Shown: in pieces, positions 55,813 to 64,000 of the stretch
How the letters are laid out: the number at the start of each line of letters is the position of its first letter
Numbering within the stretch: the stretch's first letter is position 1
NCBI RefSeq assembly: GCF_049319665.1
Contig: NZ_JBMOUD010000003.1
Span: 1-64,000, forward strand
Source: JBMOUD01 sp049319665
GTDB taxonomy: Bacteria; Pseudomonadota; Gammaproteobacteria; Enterobacterales; Enterobacteriaceae
DNA: 64,000 nucleotides
Direction of reading: 5' to 3'
Notes under the pieces: model-generated
Seen by the model: the letters and a program-made list of their open reading frames with translations, nothing else
Told to the model about the DNA's origin: nothing
The model's database searches: none
Translations under genes and position numbers: made by a program

Positions 55813-57579
55813 TTACAGCTCCTTTCCGCGTTGATTGAGCAAATGAGCAAAGGGACCTGATTGTGCTGCTAACTGCGCGTAACTGCCTTGTTCGATGACT
55901 TTCCCTTGCTGCATCACCCAGATCTCGTCGTAATCGACAGTCGATTCCAATTGATGAGTGACCATCAATGTCGTTTGCTGGTAAGAGGCTTGATTAAGTG
56001 CAGACATCACTCGCTGCTCACTTTGAGCATCCAGACTGGCAGTGGGCTCATCGAGTAATAATAATTGGCAAGGGCTCAGCAAGGCGCGAGCTACCGCAAT
56101 GCGTTGCGCCTGGCCAACGGAAAGTCGCGCTGCGCTATCGCCGAGTTCCGTTTCCAGCCCTTGTGGCAGCAAGGCTAAAAACTCACTGACATAAGCGCGT
56201 TCGATCGCTGATTGCAGTTGTTGTTCTGAGGCATCAGGCTGACTGAGCAGAATGTTGGCTCGTAGAGTTTGTTCTGGAAGATGCGGGTTTTGCCCAACCC
56301 AACTGAGGTTTTTTCGCCAATCGGCAGGCAGAATATCGCGCAGCTCTTGCCCATTAACGCTCAGAGATCCTTGATAGGGGAGAAAGCCGAGTAGCGCATT
56401 GATAAGCGAGCTTTTGCCTGCGCCACTTACGCCAACAACGGCAACGCGTTGGCCAGCGCTTAAGGTAAAGTTCAGTGGTCCAGCGAGCGTTTTACCTGAA
56501 GGCGATAGGATAACCAGATTATCAGCATGCAGCTTGACCGATGAAGATGGCGATAGCGCTTGCGTTCCAGTGCCGCGTTGTTCGGTTTGTGCACTCAGGA
56601 AGGTTAACAGGCTTTCTGCTGCGCCGACGGCCTGCGCTTTAGCATGATAAAACGTACCGAGATCGCGCAAAGGCTGGAAAAATTCCGGCGCCAGAATCAA
56701 GACTAAAAAACCGGCAAACAATGTGACGGGGGTACCATAGCTACCAAAATTCAGTTCGCCCAAATAGGAGAAGCCAAAATAAACCGCGACGATGGCAATT
56801 GATAGCGACGCAAAAAACTCTAGCACTGCCGAAGAGAGAAAGGCGAGGCGTAATACGTCCATCGTGCGGGCACGAAAACTCTCTGTCGACGCTGTAATCT
56901 GCTGGGTTTCGGCGTCAGCGCGATGGAACAATCGCAAGGTGTCCAGCCCGCGTAAGCTGTCGAGGAAGCTGCCGCTTAAACGTGCCAAAGCGGCGAAATT
57001 GCGTCTATTCGCATCGGCGGCTCCCATGCCTACCAAGGCCATAAACAATGGGATAAGCGGGGCGGTGAACAGTAAAATCAGCCCTGCGGCCCAGTTAATC
57101 GGGAATATGCTGATCAGAATTAATAATGGAATGATCCCTGCCAATGAGATTTGTGGCAGGTAACGGGCGTAGTAATCCTGCATATCATCAATTTGCTCAA
57201 GGATTAATGTAGCCCAGCTGCCGGCGGGTTTACCTTGGATCCACGCAGGACCGAGCAGATGTAAGCGATCCAGCACCATTTTGCGCATTTCTTCGCGGAT
57301 CACCCTGCCACAAATGAAACCGACGCGTTCTCGCAACCAGGTAATCACTGCACGTAGTAAAAAAGTTAACGCTAAAAAGAGGAAACCTTGAATAAGGGAT
57401 TCACGTGGAGTGTGGCTAATGATCAAACTGTGGAGTAAGCCCGCTAATAACCAAGCTTGCGTCAGAATCAGTAAACCAGAAAGCAGGCCCAACATCATAG
57501 ACAGGCGGATCCAGTTTCTCGCTCTGGAACTTTGTTGTTTTAGCCAGCGGATAAGTTCTTGTTGTCGAGTTTTATTCAT
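55813..57579 (-). CDS. cydD: CydD, heme/thiol ABC exporter subunit
   Basis: CydD is the other half of CydDC. It is 588 residues, the same as E. coli. Six membrane helices are followed by an ATPase with GVSGAGKSS, LSVGQAQRI (the signature's usual SGG is SVG, as in other CydD proteins) and LLLLDEPTASLD. ATG 57579 gives MNKTRQQELIRWL, the family start; the frame extends 8 codons upstream. Confidence 0.95.
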   Translation of the reverse strand: MNKTRQQELIRWLKQQSSRARNWIRLSMMLGLLSGLLILTQAWLLAGLLHSLIISHTPRESLIQGFLFLALTFLLRAVITWLRERVGFICGRVIREEMRKMVLDRLHLLGPAWIQGKPAGSWATLILEQIDDMQDYYARYLPQISLAGIIPLLILISIFPINWAAGLILLFTAPLIPLFMALVGMGAADANRRNFAALARLSGSFLDSLRGLDTLRLFHRADAETQQITASTESFRARTMDVLRLAFLSSAVLEFFASLSIAIVAVYFGFSYLGELNFGSYGTPVTLFAGFLVLILAPEFFQPLRDLGTFYHAKAQAVGAAESLLTFLSAQTEQRGTGTQALSPSSSVKLHADNLVILSPSGKTLAGPLNFTLSAGQRVAVVGVSGAGKSSLINALLGFLPYQGSLSVNGQELRDILPADWRKNLSWVGQNPHLPEQTLRANILLSQPDASEQQLQSAIERAYVSEFLALLPQGLETELGDSAARLSVGQAQRIAVARALLSPCQLLLLDEPTASLDAQSEQRVMSALNQASYQQTTLMVTHQLESTVDYDEIWVMQQGKVIEQGSYAQLAAQSGPFAHLLNQRGKEL

Positions 57580-57893
57580 CAGGCATCCAGTCTGCGCAGT
57601 CATGACCGGTGTATGGCGCTTACGTCGGTCAAAAGTGACATACGAATAAAGCAGGGGATCAATGCATCCAACAACCCTGATTCACGCTCGTATGGTTAAA
57701 AAATATCGCAAAGGCGACACTATCATCCCTTACTTTCCATGCGGAAAAGCCTGCGTATAGTACAGGGCTAAGAGGTTACTTAAAACAGCTAGCTGAAAAC
57801 GGTTGCATCGCTCAGGGAAATAAAAGCTTTCAAAAGAAGAAGGCACCTTAGCCGGTGCCTTCTTAAAATCTAACGCTAAAACAGCGGTTGCGA
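57580..57893. other. trxB-cydD spacer
   Basis: No gene is present. The trxB terminator sits at 57837-57864, and the rest presumably carries the cydDC promoter. No FNR or NarL site was recognised with confidence. Confidence 0.6.
57837..57864 (-). terminator. Terminator of trxB
   Basis: AAGAAGGCACC and GGTGCCTTCTT pair around a 6-base loop; the T run on the minus strand is interrupted (TTCTTTTG). Confidence 0.8.
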
Positions 57894-58862
57894 TTATTTT
57901 ACAACGGCGTTTGCTACGCCATCGAGATAGCGCTCAGCATCTAGCGCTGCCATGCAACCGGTACCCGCAGAGGTAATAGCCTGGCGATAGATGTGGTCCA
58001 TTACATCGCCTGCTGCGAAAACGCCCGGGATGCTGGTTTGGGTTGCATTGCCCTGAATACCAGACTGGACTTTGATGTAGCCATTTTCCAGCGCCAGTTG
58101 CTCGCCAAAGATAGCGGTATTTGGGCTATGGCCGATAGCAATGAACATACCTGCGACATCAATTTTGCTTAGTTCACCGTTGTGAACATCACGTAAATTA
58201 GCGCCAGTCACACCCATGTCATCACCCAACACTTCTTCCAGCGTTTTGTTGGTATGCAGCACAATATTGCCGTTACTCACTTTTTCATTCAGACGGTCAA
58301 TAAGGATTTTCTCTGCACGGAAGTTTTCACGGCGGTGAATCAAGTGAACTTCAGAGGCGATGTTGGCCAAATAAAGTGCTTCTTCAACCGCGGTATTTCC
58401 GCCGCCAACAACCGCGACCTTCTGATTGCGATAGAAGAAACCATCGCAAGTCGCACAGGCAGAAACCCCTTTGCCTTTGAAAGCTTCCTCAGAAGGTAAG
58501 CCGATATAACGCGCTGAAGCGCCTGTCGCGATAATCAACGCGTCACAGGTGTACTCTTCGCTATCGCCAAACAAACGGAACGGGCGATTTTGCAGCTCTA
58601 CGCGATTAATATGGTCGAAGATGATTTCGGTATTAAACTTCGCTGCATGTTCATGCATGCGCTCCATCAGACCTGGGCCTGTCAAGCCTTCTGGGTCACC
58701 TGGCCAGTTTTCAACTTCGGTTGTGGTGGTTAATTGACCGCCTTTTTCAATCCCTGTGATCAGAACCGGATTAAGGTTTGCACGAGCGGCATATACAGCA
58801 GCGGTATAACCTGCTGGACCTGAACCTAAAATCAATAGCTTACTATGTTTAACCGTGCCCAT
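57894..58862 (-). CDS. trxB: TrxB, thioredoxin reductase
   Basis: TrxB is a cytoplasmic flavoenzyme that reduces thioredoxin with NADPH. It is 322 residues (321 in E. coli). FAD motif LGSGPAGYTAAVYA is near residue 12, the redox pair is CATC near residue 137, and the NADPH motif is GGGNTAVEEA. A GG-rich GGAGAAGAAG precedes the ATG. Divergent from lrp. Confidence 0.98.
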   Translation of the reverse strand: MGTVKHSKLLILGSGPAGYTAAVYAARANLNPVLITGIEKGGQLTTTTEVENWPGDPEGLTGPGLMERMHEHAAKFNTEIIFDHINRVELQNRPFRLFGDSEEYTCDALIIATGASARYIGLPSEEAFKGKGVSACATCDGFFYRNQKVAVVGGGNTAVEEALYLANIASEVHLIHRRENFRAEKILIDRLNEKVSNGNIVLHTNKTLEEVLGDDMGVTGANLRDVHNGELSKIDVAGMFIAIGHSPNTAIFGEQLALENGYIKVQSGIQGNATQTSIPGVFAAGDVMDHIYRQAITSAGTGCMAALDAERYLDGVANAVVK

Positions 58863-59548
58863 GTCTACTTCTTCTCCAGGTTGGCTGAGGACTTAATTAA
58901 GAGGGATTGTAGGTAAAACCGCAGCGTAAAAAAAGTAAACTCGGCTGTTCTTGACGATTAATCTAATTGTTATTAGCGATTGGTCTGATAGCCATTGGGA
59001 AATTGTCTATTAATGATTAGTCGTTTATCTGATAGATAGATTGTGAGGTTTCGCTAAAATTGTGCTTTCTGGCCCGGTATGTGGTCAAGAATATAGCAAA
59101 AGAGAAATAAATTTTTGTTACTGAACAATGATGAAACATAGGCCAAAAAGACGTTGTAACATTTCAATCTGGCATGTTCTTCTGATTTTGCTTCTTTTGC
59201 TTTGACAATCCGCTGTGCATTTGCGAAAACATCAGGGGAGAAGAAATTTATCGCCTCTCGGTGACTTGAAATAATACGATGTGGTGCTATATCGACCAAA
59301 ATAGTCTTGGCTTGCATGTTTTTTGAGCGTTCAAATGATGTGCAATAGAGATAATCTGTTAATTTCTTGGTGATATTTCTTCTTTCAGCTTAAAGGCAAT
59401 GAAATACGTTTCCTTAGACAGGGTTGACGTATGTAAACAGGGCGCCAAAACCTAAAACAAACAGGTCTTCGCTAGATAAAAACCTCAATACATTGAAGTC
59501 AATTGAGATAAAGCAATAGCATGGATGAACAGCAGAGAGACAATAATA
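58863..59548. other. Long AT-rich trxB-lrp spacer
   Basis: These 686 bp hold no gene I can support. They should carry the trxB promoter, the lrp promoter, and a long lrp leader as in E. coli, where Lrp and H-NS bind. The sequence is markedly AT-rich. An 87-codon minus-strand frame at 59054-59317 lacks a ribosome site. Confidence 0.65.
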
Positions 59549-60043
59549 ATGGTAGATAATAAAAAACGTCCGGGAAAAGATCTCGACCGTATCGATCGTA
59601 ACATTCTGAACGAATTGCAAAAAGATGGGCGTATTTCAAACGTTGAGCTTTCAAAACGTGTAGGGCTATCGCCAACGCCTTGTCTTGAGCGTGTTCGTCG
59701 TTTAGAACGCCAGAACTTTATTCACGGTTATACTGCGTTACTCAACCCACATTATTTAGATGCGTCATTGTTGGTGTTTGTTGAGATCACGTTGAACCGT
59801 GGTGCGCCAGATGTGTTTGAACAATTCAACGCAGCGGTACAAAAACTTGAAGATATCCAAGAGTGTCATTTGGTTTCCGGGGATTTCGACTACCTGTTGA
59901 AAACTCGTGTACCTGATATGTCTGCTTATCGTAAATTACTCGGTGAGACCTTACTTCGTTTGCCGGGCGTTAATGACACCCGTACTTATGTCGTTATGGA
60001 AGAAGTGAAACAGACGAATCGTTTGGTCATTAAGACACGATAA
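59549..60043 (+). CDS. lrp: Lrp, leucine-responsive regulatory protein
   Basis: Lrp is a global regulator of amino-acid metabolism, pili and transport that senses leucine. It is 164 residues, the same as E. coli. The helix-turn-helix NVELSKRVGLSPTPCLERV is at about 32-50. The rest is a RAM ligand domain. One change is visible by eye: Asn in LERQNFIHG, where E. coli has Gly. ATG 59549 gives MVDNKKRPGKDLDRID; the frame extends 8 codons upstream. ftsK follows after a LexA box. Confidence 0.97.
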   Translation: MVDNKKRPGKDLDRIDRNILNELQKDGRISNVELSKRVGLSPTPCLERVRRLERQNFIHGYTALLNPHYLDASLLVFVEITLNRGAPDVFEQFNAAVQKLEDIQECHLVSGDFDYLLKTRVPDMSAYRKLLGETLLRLPGVNDTRTYVVMEEVKQTNRLVIKTR

Positions 60044-60086
60044 GTAAAAGGTGCAGGTGCAAAACCTTCTTATTTTAGCTACACTC

Positions 60087-60102
60087 CTGTTTATCTATAC
60101 AG
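60087..60102 (+). promoter_or_regulatory. LexA box of ftsK
   Basis: CTGTTTATCTATACAG is an exact CTGT-N8-ACAG match, 68 bp before the ftsK start. ftsK has a LexA-controlled promoter in E. coli, so SOS control is expected here. Confidence 0.85.
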
Positions 60103-60169
60103 CCTCGGCGTTGAGACGTGCTCTCGACGTCCGAGCTATTTCAGTCCACAGGAACCTGGAGAGCCTTTC

Positions 60170-63100
60170 TTGAGCCAGGAATATACAGAAGATAAAAACG
60201 TTACCTTAAATAGACTCAGCAGCGGTCGCCGTATCTTAGAGGCCGTGCTGGTTGTTATTGCGGTATTTGCCGTCTTCTTGATGGCAGCGTTGCTTAGTTT
60301 TAATCAGTCCGATCCGAGCTGGTCTCAGACTTCGTGGCATGGCCCTATCCATAATTTGGGTGGGGGCGTTGGTGCATGGATTGCCGATACATTATTCTTT
60401 ATTTTTGGTGTTCTGGCGTACGCGATCCCTATCATCATCCTTAGCCTTTGCTGGGCCGCCTACCGCAATCGTGAACAACGCGAGTATGTTGATTACTTTG
60501 CACTGGCATTGCGCCTGATCGGTACCTTAGCCCTTATTCTCACCTCGTGTGGATTAGCTGCGCTCAATTTTGATGACCTTTATAACTTCACCTCGGGTGG
60601 CGTGATAGGCAGTTTGTTGAGCACGGCGATGAAAACCTGGTTCAATAGCGTAGGCGCGACACTTGCGCTGCTGTGTATCTGGGCCGCGGGGTTAACGTTA
60701 TTTACTGGCTGGTCGTGGTTGGTCATTGCCGAAAAAATTGGTGCCGTCGTCTTGGGCACAACGGCCTTTGTGACCAATCGTTCTCGTCGTGATGACCATT
60801 ATGAATATGATGAGCATGATGATGACGGCTATGACGATGAACCACCAGTACGTGCATCTGTACCAGAAAAATCTAAGGCTCTGCCTTTAGGCGCTGCTGC
60901 GGCTTCGCTGGCGGCCAGTGCCAAACCTGCGGCTGATGAACTTGATGACGTGCTATTTTCTGCGCCTTCATTGACGACGGCAGCACAACCGGCACATGAA
61001 TCTACGGATTTTGCGCCTGTTGCGCCATCAGTAGAAAGCGAACAGCCGGCCGAGCTGCTTCATCAGCAGCCTGTACAGCAGATGCCGCCGTTAGAACCAC
61101 AGCAGATGCCATCATTGCAGCCGCTTCATCAAGCAACGGTACAGCAACAGCCTGTAGAGCCTGAAACTCTGAGCATCGCCGAACCTATTCGGCCGCCGCT
61201 ATATCGTTTCGAAATCCCTGAAGAAACGCCAGTACTGCGTACTGAACAAACGCAGCCATCGATCAATACGGTTCAGCCATTCAATACAGCTCAACCATTA
61301 AATACAGTTCAGTCACCAAATTCGAGTCTGCCACAAAATACGGAGCGACCATCAGTCAATACGGTGGCGCCTGTTGTTGATACGACCGTCGACGATGATG
61401 GTCCACGTATGGGCAATTGGTCTCAAGCCATTGAGTCGACACATGAGCGCTCGTCGTCTGGTTTCAATAGCCCGCAGATTGATAGTGGTGCCGTCAATAG
61501 CTTGGCCGCTACCGCAGCGTTGGCAACAGGTTTAGCTAAGGCTGGGCAATCGTCCGAGTCTAGCAATCTATTTATGCCGGCATTTAACGCGTTCAGCGAT
61601 GGTAATCCGCAGGTTAAAAAAGGTGATGGGCCACAGTTGCCACGACCTAATCCAGTGCGGCTGCCGACGCGGCGTGAATTGGCCTCTTATGGTATTAAAC
61701 TGCCTTCTCAGCGTTTAGCTGAGCAGCAGGAAAAAGCGCAAGCAGCGCAAGCAGCGCAAGCGTTGAAGGCTCAAGAAAATGAGCAACTGACATCGCAAGT
61801 TGATGAGGACGAAGCGGCTGAGCAAGAGCAAGCAGCATTAGCACAAGCTTTTGCCGCGCAGCAGCAGCAACGTTATACACAGACAGATAGCGACGCTAAT
61901 GTTCATCAACAAAATGGTTATGAACAAAGTAGTTATGAACACGGCAACCAAGAATCCGCTGACGATGAACCGATTTCAGCGGAAGAAGCGGCTGAACTGG
62001 CGCAACTGCGTGAAGCCTTTGCTGCGCGTGAACAGGCTCGTTATCAGTCTGATAACCTGCACGTTGATAACACTCAGTCTGGCGTGAGTCATGCCGCTTC
62101 CTATTCGCAAGATTCTTATTCGGCGCATAACATGCGTCAAGAACCTGCGGCGGCGACGTGGCAACAGCCGTCACAGAGTGATGCGCCGGAACGTTTTGAT
62201 ACTAGTGAGTTGCAGAAAGTCATCGATCACGAAGCATTCAATTTCTCGCCGATGGCTGATTTGATTGATGATTCACCGGTTGAGCCGCTGTTTACGCTAT
62301 CGTCTGCTGCGGAAGATAAAACACATCAACCTGCGGCGGACACGGCTTATGTTCAAAACAGTGGCAGCAATACATCGGCGTATCAGCAACCAGTTGAACC
62401 TGCTAAACCGGCAATGGATAGTTTGATTCACCCGTTCTTGATGCGTAATGACCAGCCGTTAAGCAAGCCAACGACGCCGCTGCCGAGCTTAGATTTGCTG
62501 ACTTCAGCACCGGCTGAAAACGAACCGGTTGATATGTTTGCTTTGGAGCAGACAGCACAACTTATCGAAGCGCGTCTGAATGATTACCGTATTAAAGCTG
62601 ATGTGGTAGATAAACTTCCCGGGCCGGTCATTACCCGTTTCGAGCTGGATTTGGCACCGGGTGTAAAAGCGGCGCGTATATCCAACTTGTCACGAGATTT
62701 GGCGCGTTCTCTTTCTACCGTCGCTGTGCGTATTGTGGAAGTGATTCCGGGTAAACCTTATGTTGGTTTAGAGCTGCCGAATAAACATCGTCAGACCGTT
62801 TATTTACGTGAAGTGCTCGATTGTCCTGCGTTTAAAGACAGCCCATCACCGCTGACCATCGTACTGGGCAAAGATATCGCTGGTGAGCCTGTGGTTGCCG
62901 ATTTAGCAAAAATGCCACATCTGTTGGTGGCAGGTACGACGGGTTCTGGTAAATCGGTCGGCGTTAACGCCATGATCCTCAGCATGTTGTATAAAGCTAC
63001 GCCGAAAGACGTGCGTTTCATCATGATTGACCCGAAAATGCTCGAGTTGTCAGTTTATGAAGGTATCCCGCATCTGTTAACCGAAGTGGTTACCGATATG

Positions 63101-63955
63101 AAAGATGCTGCTAACGCATTACGTTGGTGTGTTGGTGAGATGGAGCGCCGTTATAAACTGATGTCGGCATTGGGCGTGCGAAATCTGGCAGGTTATAACG
63201 ATCGGGTTAAAGAAGCGGAAGAGATGGGGCGTCCAATCCCCGATCCATTCTGGAAACCGGGCGATGGCATGGCCGCAGAACCGCCGATGTTGGAAAAAGA
63301 ACCTTACATTGTGGTGATGGTGGATGAGTTTGCTGACCTGATGATGACGGTTGGCAAAAAAGTGGAAGAACTGATTGCACGCTTGGCGCAAAAGGCGCGT
63401 GCTGCCGGGATCCACTTAGTATTAGCGACTCAGCGTCCATCGGTTGATGTAATTACCGGCCTGATCAAAGCTAATATCCCAACCCGTATTGCTTTTACTG
63501 TATCAAGCAAGATTGACTCACGTACTATTCTTGACCAAGGCGGCGCAGAATCTCTGCTGGGGATGGGGGATATGCTTTATATGGCTCCTAACTCCTCGAT
63601 TCCGGTACGTGTTCACGGAGCGTTCGTTCGTGATCAGGAAGTCCATGCTGTGGTTCAAGATTGGAAGGCTCGTGGCCGACCGCAATATATCGACAGCATT
63701 ACCAGCGGTGGTGATGATGGTGAAGGCAGCAGCCAAGGTCTTGAAGACGGCGAAGAGCTTGATCCATTGTTCGATCAGGCCGTGGCTTTTGTGGTTGATA
63801 AACGTCGTGCTTCAATCTCTGGTGTACAGCGGCAGTTCCGTATCGGCTATAACCGAGCTGCGCGTATCGTTGAGCAGATGGAAGCGCAGTCGATTGTCAG
63901 TGCGCCTGGACATAATGGCAACCGCGAAGTATTAGCACCGCCATCGCATGAATAA
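60170..63955 (+). CDS. ftsK: FtsK, septal DNA translocase
   Basis: FtsK tethers to the division septum and pumps DNA toward dif, activating XerCD to resolve chromosome dimers. It is 1,261 residues. Four membrane helices lie in the first ~200 residues. A Gln/Pro/Ala-rich linker follows to about 780, with tandem NTVQP-type repeats near 364-384. The motor has Walker A GTTGSGKSV near 924 and Walker B VVMVDEFADLM near 1050. The C-terminal gamma winged helix that reads KOPS starts near 1,195. The start is TTG at 60170, as in E. coli (MSQEY). The gene is complete; lolA should follow past the window. Confidence 0.97.
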   Translation: MSQEYTEDKNVTLNRLSSGRRILEAVLVVIAVFAVFLMAALLSFNQSDPSWSQTSWHGPIHNLGGGVGAWIADTLFFIFGVLAYAIPIIILSLCWAAYRNREQREYVDYFALALRLIGTLALILTSCGLAALNFDDLYNFTSGGVIGSLLSTAMKTWFNSVGATLALLCIWAAGLTLFTGWSWLVIAEKIGAVVLGTTAFVTNRSRRDDHYEYDEHDDDGYDDEPPVRASVPEKSKALPLGAAAASLAASAKPAADELDDVLFSAPSLTTAAQPAHESTDFAPVAPSVESEQPAELLHQQPVQQMPPLEPQQMPSLQPLHQATVQQQPVEPETLSIAEPIRPPLYRFEIPEETPVLRTEQTQPSINTVQPFNTAQPLNTVQSPNSSLPQNTERPSVNTVAPVVDTTVDDDGPRMGNWSQAIESTHERSSSGFNSPQIDSGAVNSLAATAALATGLAKAGQSSESSNLFMPAFNAFSDGNPQVKKGDGPQLPRPNPVRLPTRRELASYGIKLPSQRLAEQQEKAQAAQAAQALKAQENEQLTSQVDEDEAAEQEQAALAQAFAAQQQQRYTQTDSDANVHQQNGYEQSSYEHGNQESADDEPISAEEAAELAQLREAFAAREQARYQSDNLHVDNTQSGVSHAASYSQDSYSAHNMRQEPAAATWQQPSQSDAPERFDTSELQKVIDHEAFNFSPMADLIDDSPVEPLFTLSSAAEDKTHQPAADTAYVQNSGSNTSAYQQPVEPAKPAMDSLIHPFLMRNDQPLSKPTTPLPSLDLLTSAPAENEPVDMFALEQTAQLIEARLNDYRIKADVVDKLPGPVITRFELDLAPGVKAARISNLSRDLARSLSTVAVRIVEVIPGKPYVGLELPNKHRQTVYLREVLDCPAFKDSPSPLTIVLGKDIAGEPVVADLAKMPHLLVAGTTGSGKSVGVNAMILSMLYKATPKDVRFIMIDPKMLELSVYEGIPHLLTEVVTDMKDAANALRWCVGEMERRYKLMSALGVRNLAGYNDRVKEAEEMGRPIPDPFWKPGDGMAAEPPMLEKEPYIVVMVDEFADLMMTVGKKVEELIARLAQKARAAGIHLVLATQRPSVDVITGLIKANIPTRIAFTVSSKIDSRTILDQGGAESLLGMGDMLYMAPNSSIPVRVHGAFVRDQEVHAVVQDWKARGRPQYIDSITSGGDDGEGSSQGLEDGEELDPLFDQAVAFVVDKRRASISGVQRQFRIGYNRAARIVEQMEAQSIVSAPGHNGNREVLAPPSHE
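61261..61320 (+). repeat. Tandem repeats in the ftsK linker
   Basis: Three diverged 18-bp units encode NTVQPF, NTAQPL and NTVQSP. A separate GCGCAAGCA triplicate occurs at about 61737-61760. Such repeats would make linker length variable. Confidence 0.7.
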
Positions 63956-64000
63956 TCAGCGCGAACGGACGGCTTTATAACCCATTCGAGGGCCGCTGAT

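Noticed and set aside
59054..59317. 87-codon minus-strand frame between trxB and lrp
   Set aside because: No Shine-Dalgarno, no recognisable domain, and placement within the expected lrp control region.

Overview
This window is a stretch of ordinary chromosome from a member of the Enterobacterales. Nearly every gene has a recognisable E. coli counterpart at close to its usual length. The dispersed ERIC elements, one of which carries an extra insert of about 75 bp, and the pairing of frmA with yeiG beside folE point to Yersinia or a close relative. That placement rests on inference, and no species is claimed. I see no phage, plasmid, transposase, rRNA, tRNA or CRISPR in the window.

Layout. 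Bases 1-358 hold a GC-rich structured repeat and the betT terminator. Bases 359-6723 are the choline-to-glycine-betaine locus, betT divergent from betIBA, with a perfect 26-bp palindromic candidate BetI operator between them. Next come elaA, tsx (behind a strong CRP site), the ABC-F gene ybiT, and moeA-moeB on the other strand. A broken DeoR-family gene with an intact CRP site and an ERIC fill the place where E. coli has iaaA. The glutathione importer gsiABCD follows, with a second ERIC between gsiB and gsiC. The glutathione-dependent formaldehyde genes frmA and yeiG lie next to it, then a divergent LysR/MFS pair, folE and yeiB.

Bases 25707-26194 hold the second copy of the structured repeat and the galS control region. 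galS and mglBAC form the galactose/methyl-galactoside uptake block, with paired GalS and CRP sites. sanA (with an unusual long C-terminal tail), maeA and cdd follow on the minus strand, with ERIC material between maeA and cdd. From 35.9 kb to the end the order follows the E. coli art-to-ftsK region: artM-artQ-artI-artP, ybjP, amiD, ybjS, ltaE, poxB, lysO, ybjD, ybjX, cspD, clpS, clpA, infA, aat, cydC, cydD, trxB, lrp, ftsK. Several genes of the E. coli map are absent here: artJ, ybjQ, ybjT, hcp-hcr, aqpZ, macAB and serW.

How the genes fit together. The first half is dominated by uptake and stress metabolism: osmoprotectant synthesis, nucleoside, glutathione, galactose and arginine uptake, and formaldehyde detoxification. 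Several of these units are under CRP control (tsx, galS, mgl, cdd, and the dead DeoR gene). The last third is housekeeping: N-end-rule proteolysis (aat, clpS, clpA), cytochrome bd assembly (cydDC), thioredoxin reduction, Lrp regulation and chromosome segregation (ftsK, with a perfect LexA box).

The most unusual sequence is not a gene. It is a repeat of about 205 bp present twice (83-289 and 25836-26040). It folds into several hairpins inside a long-range stem, and two stems carry compensatory base changes between the copies.
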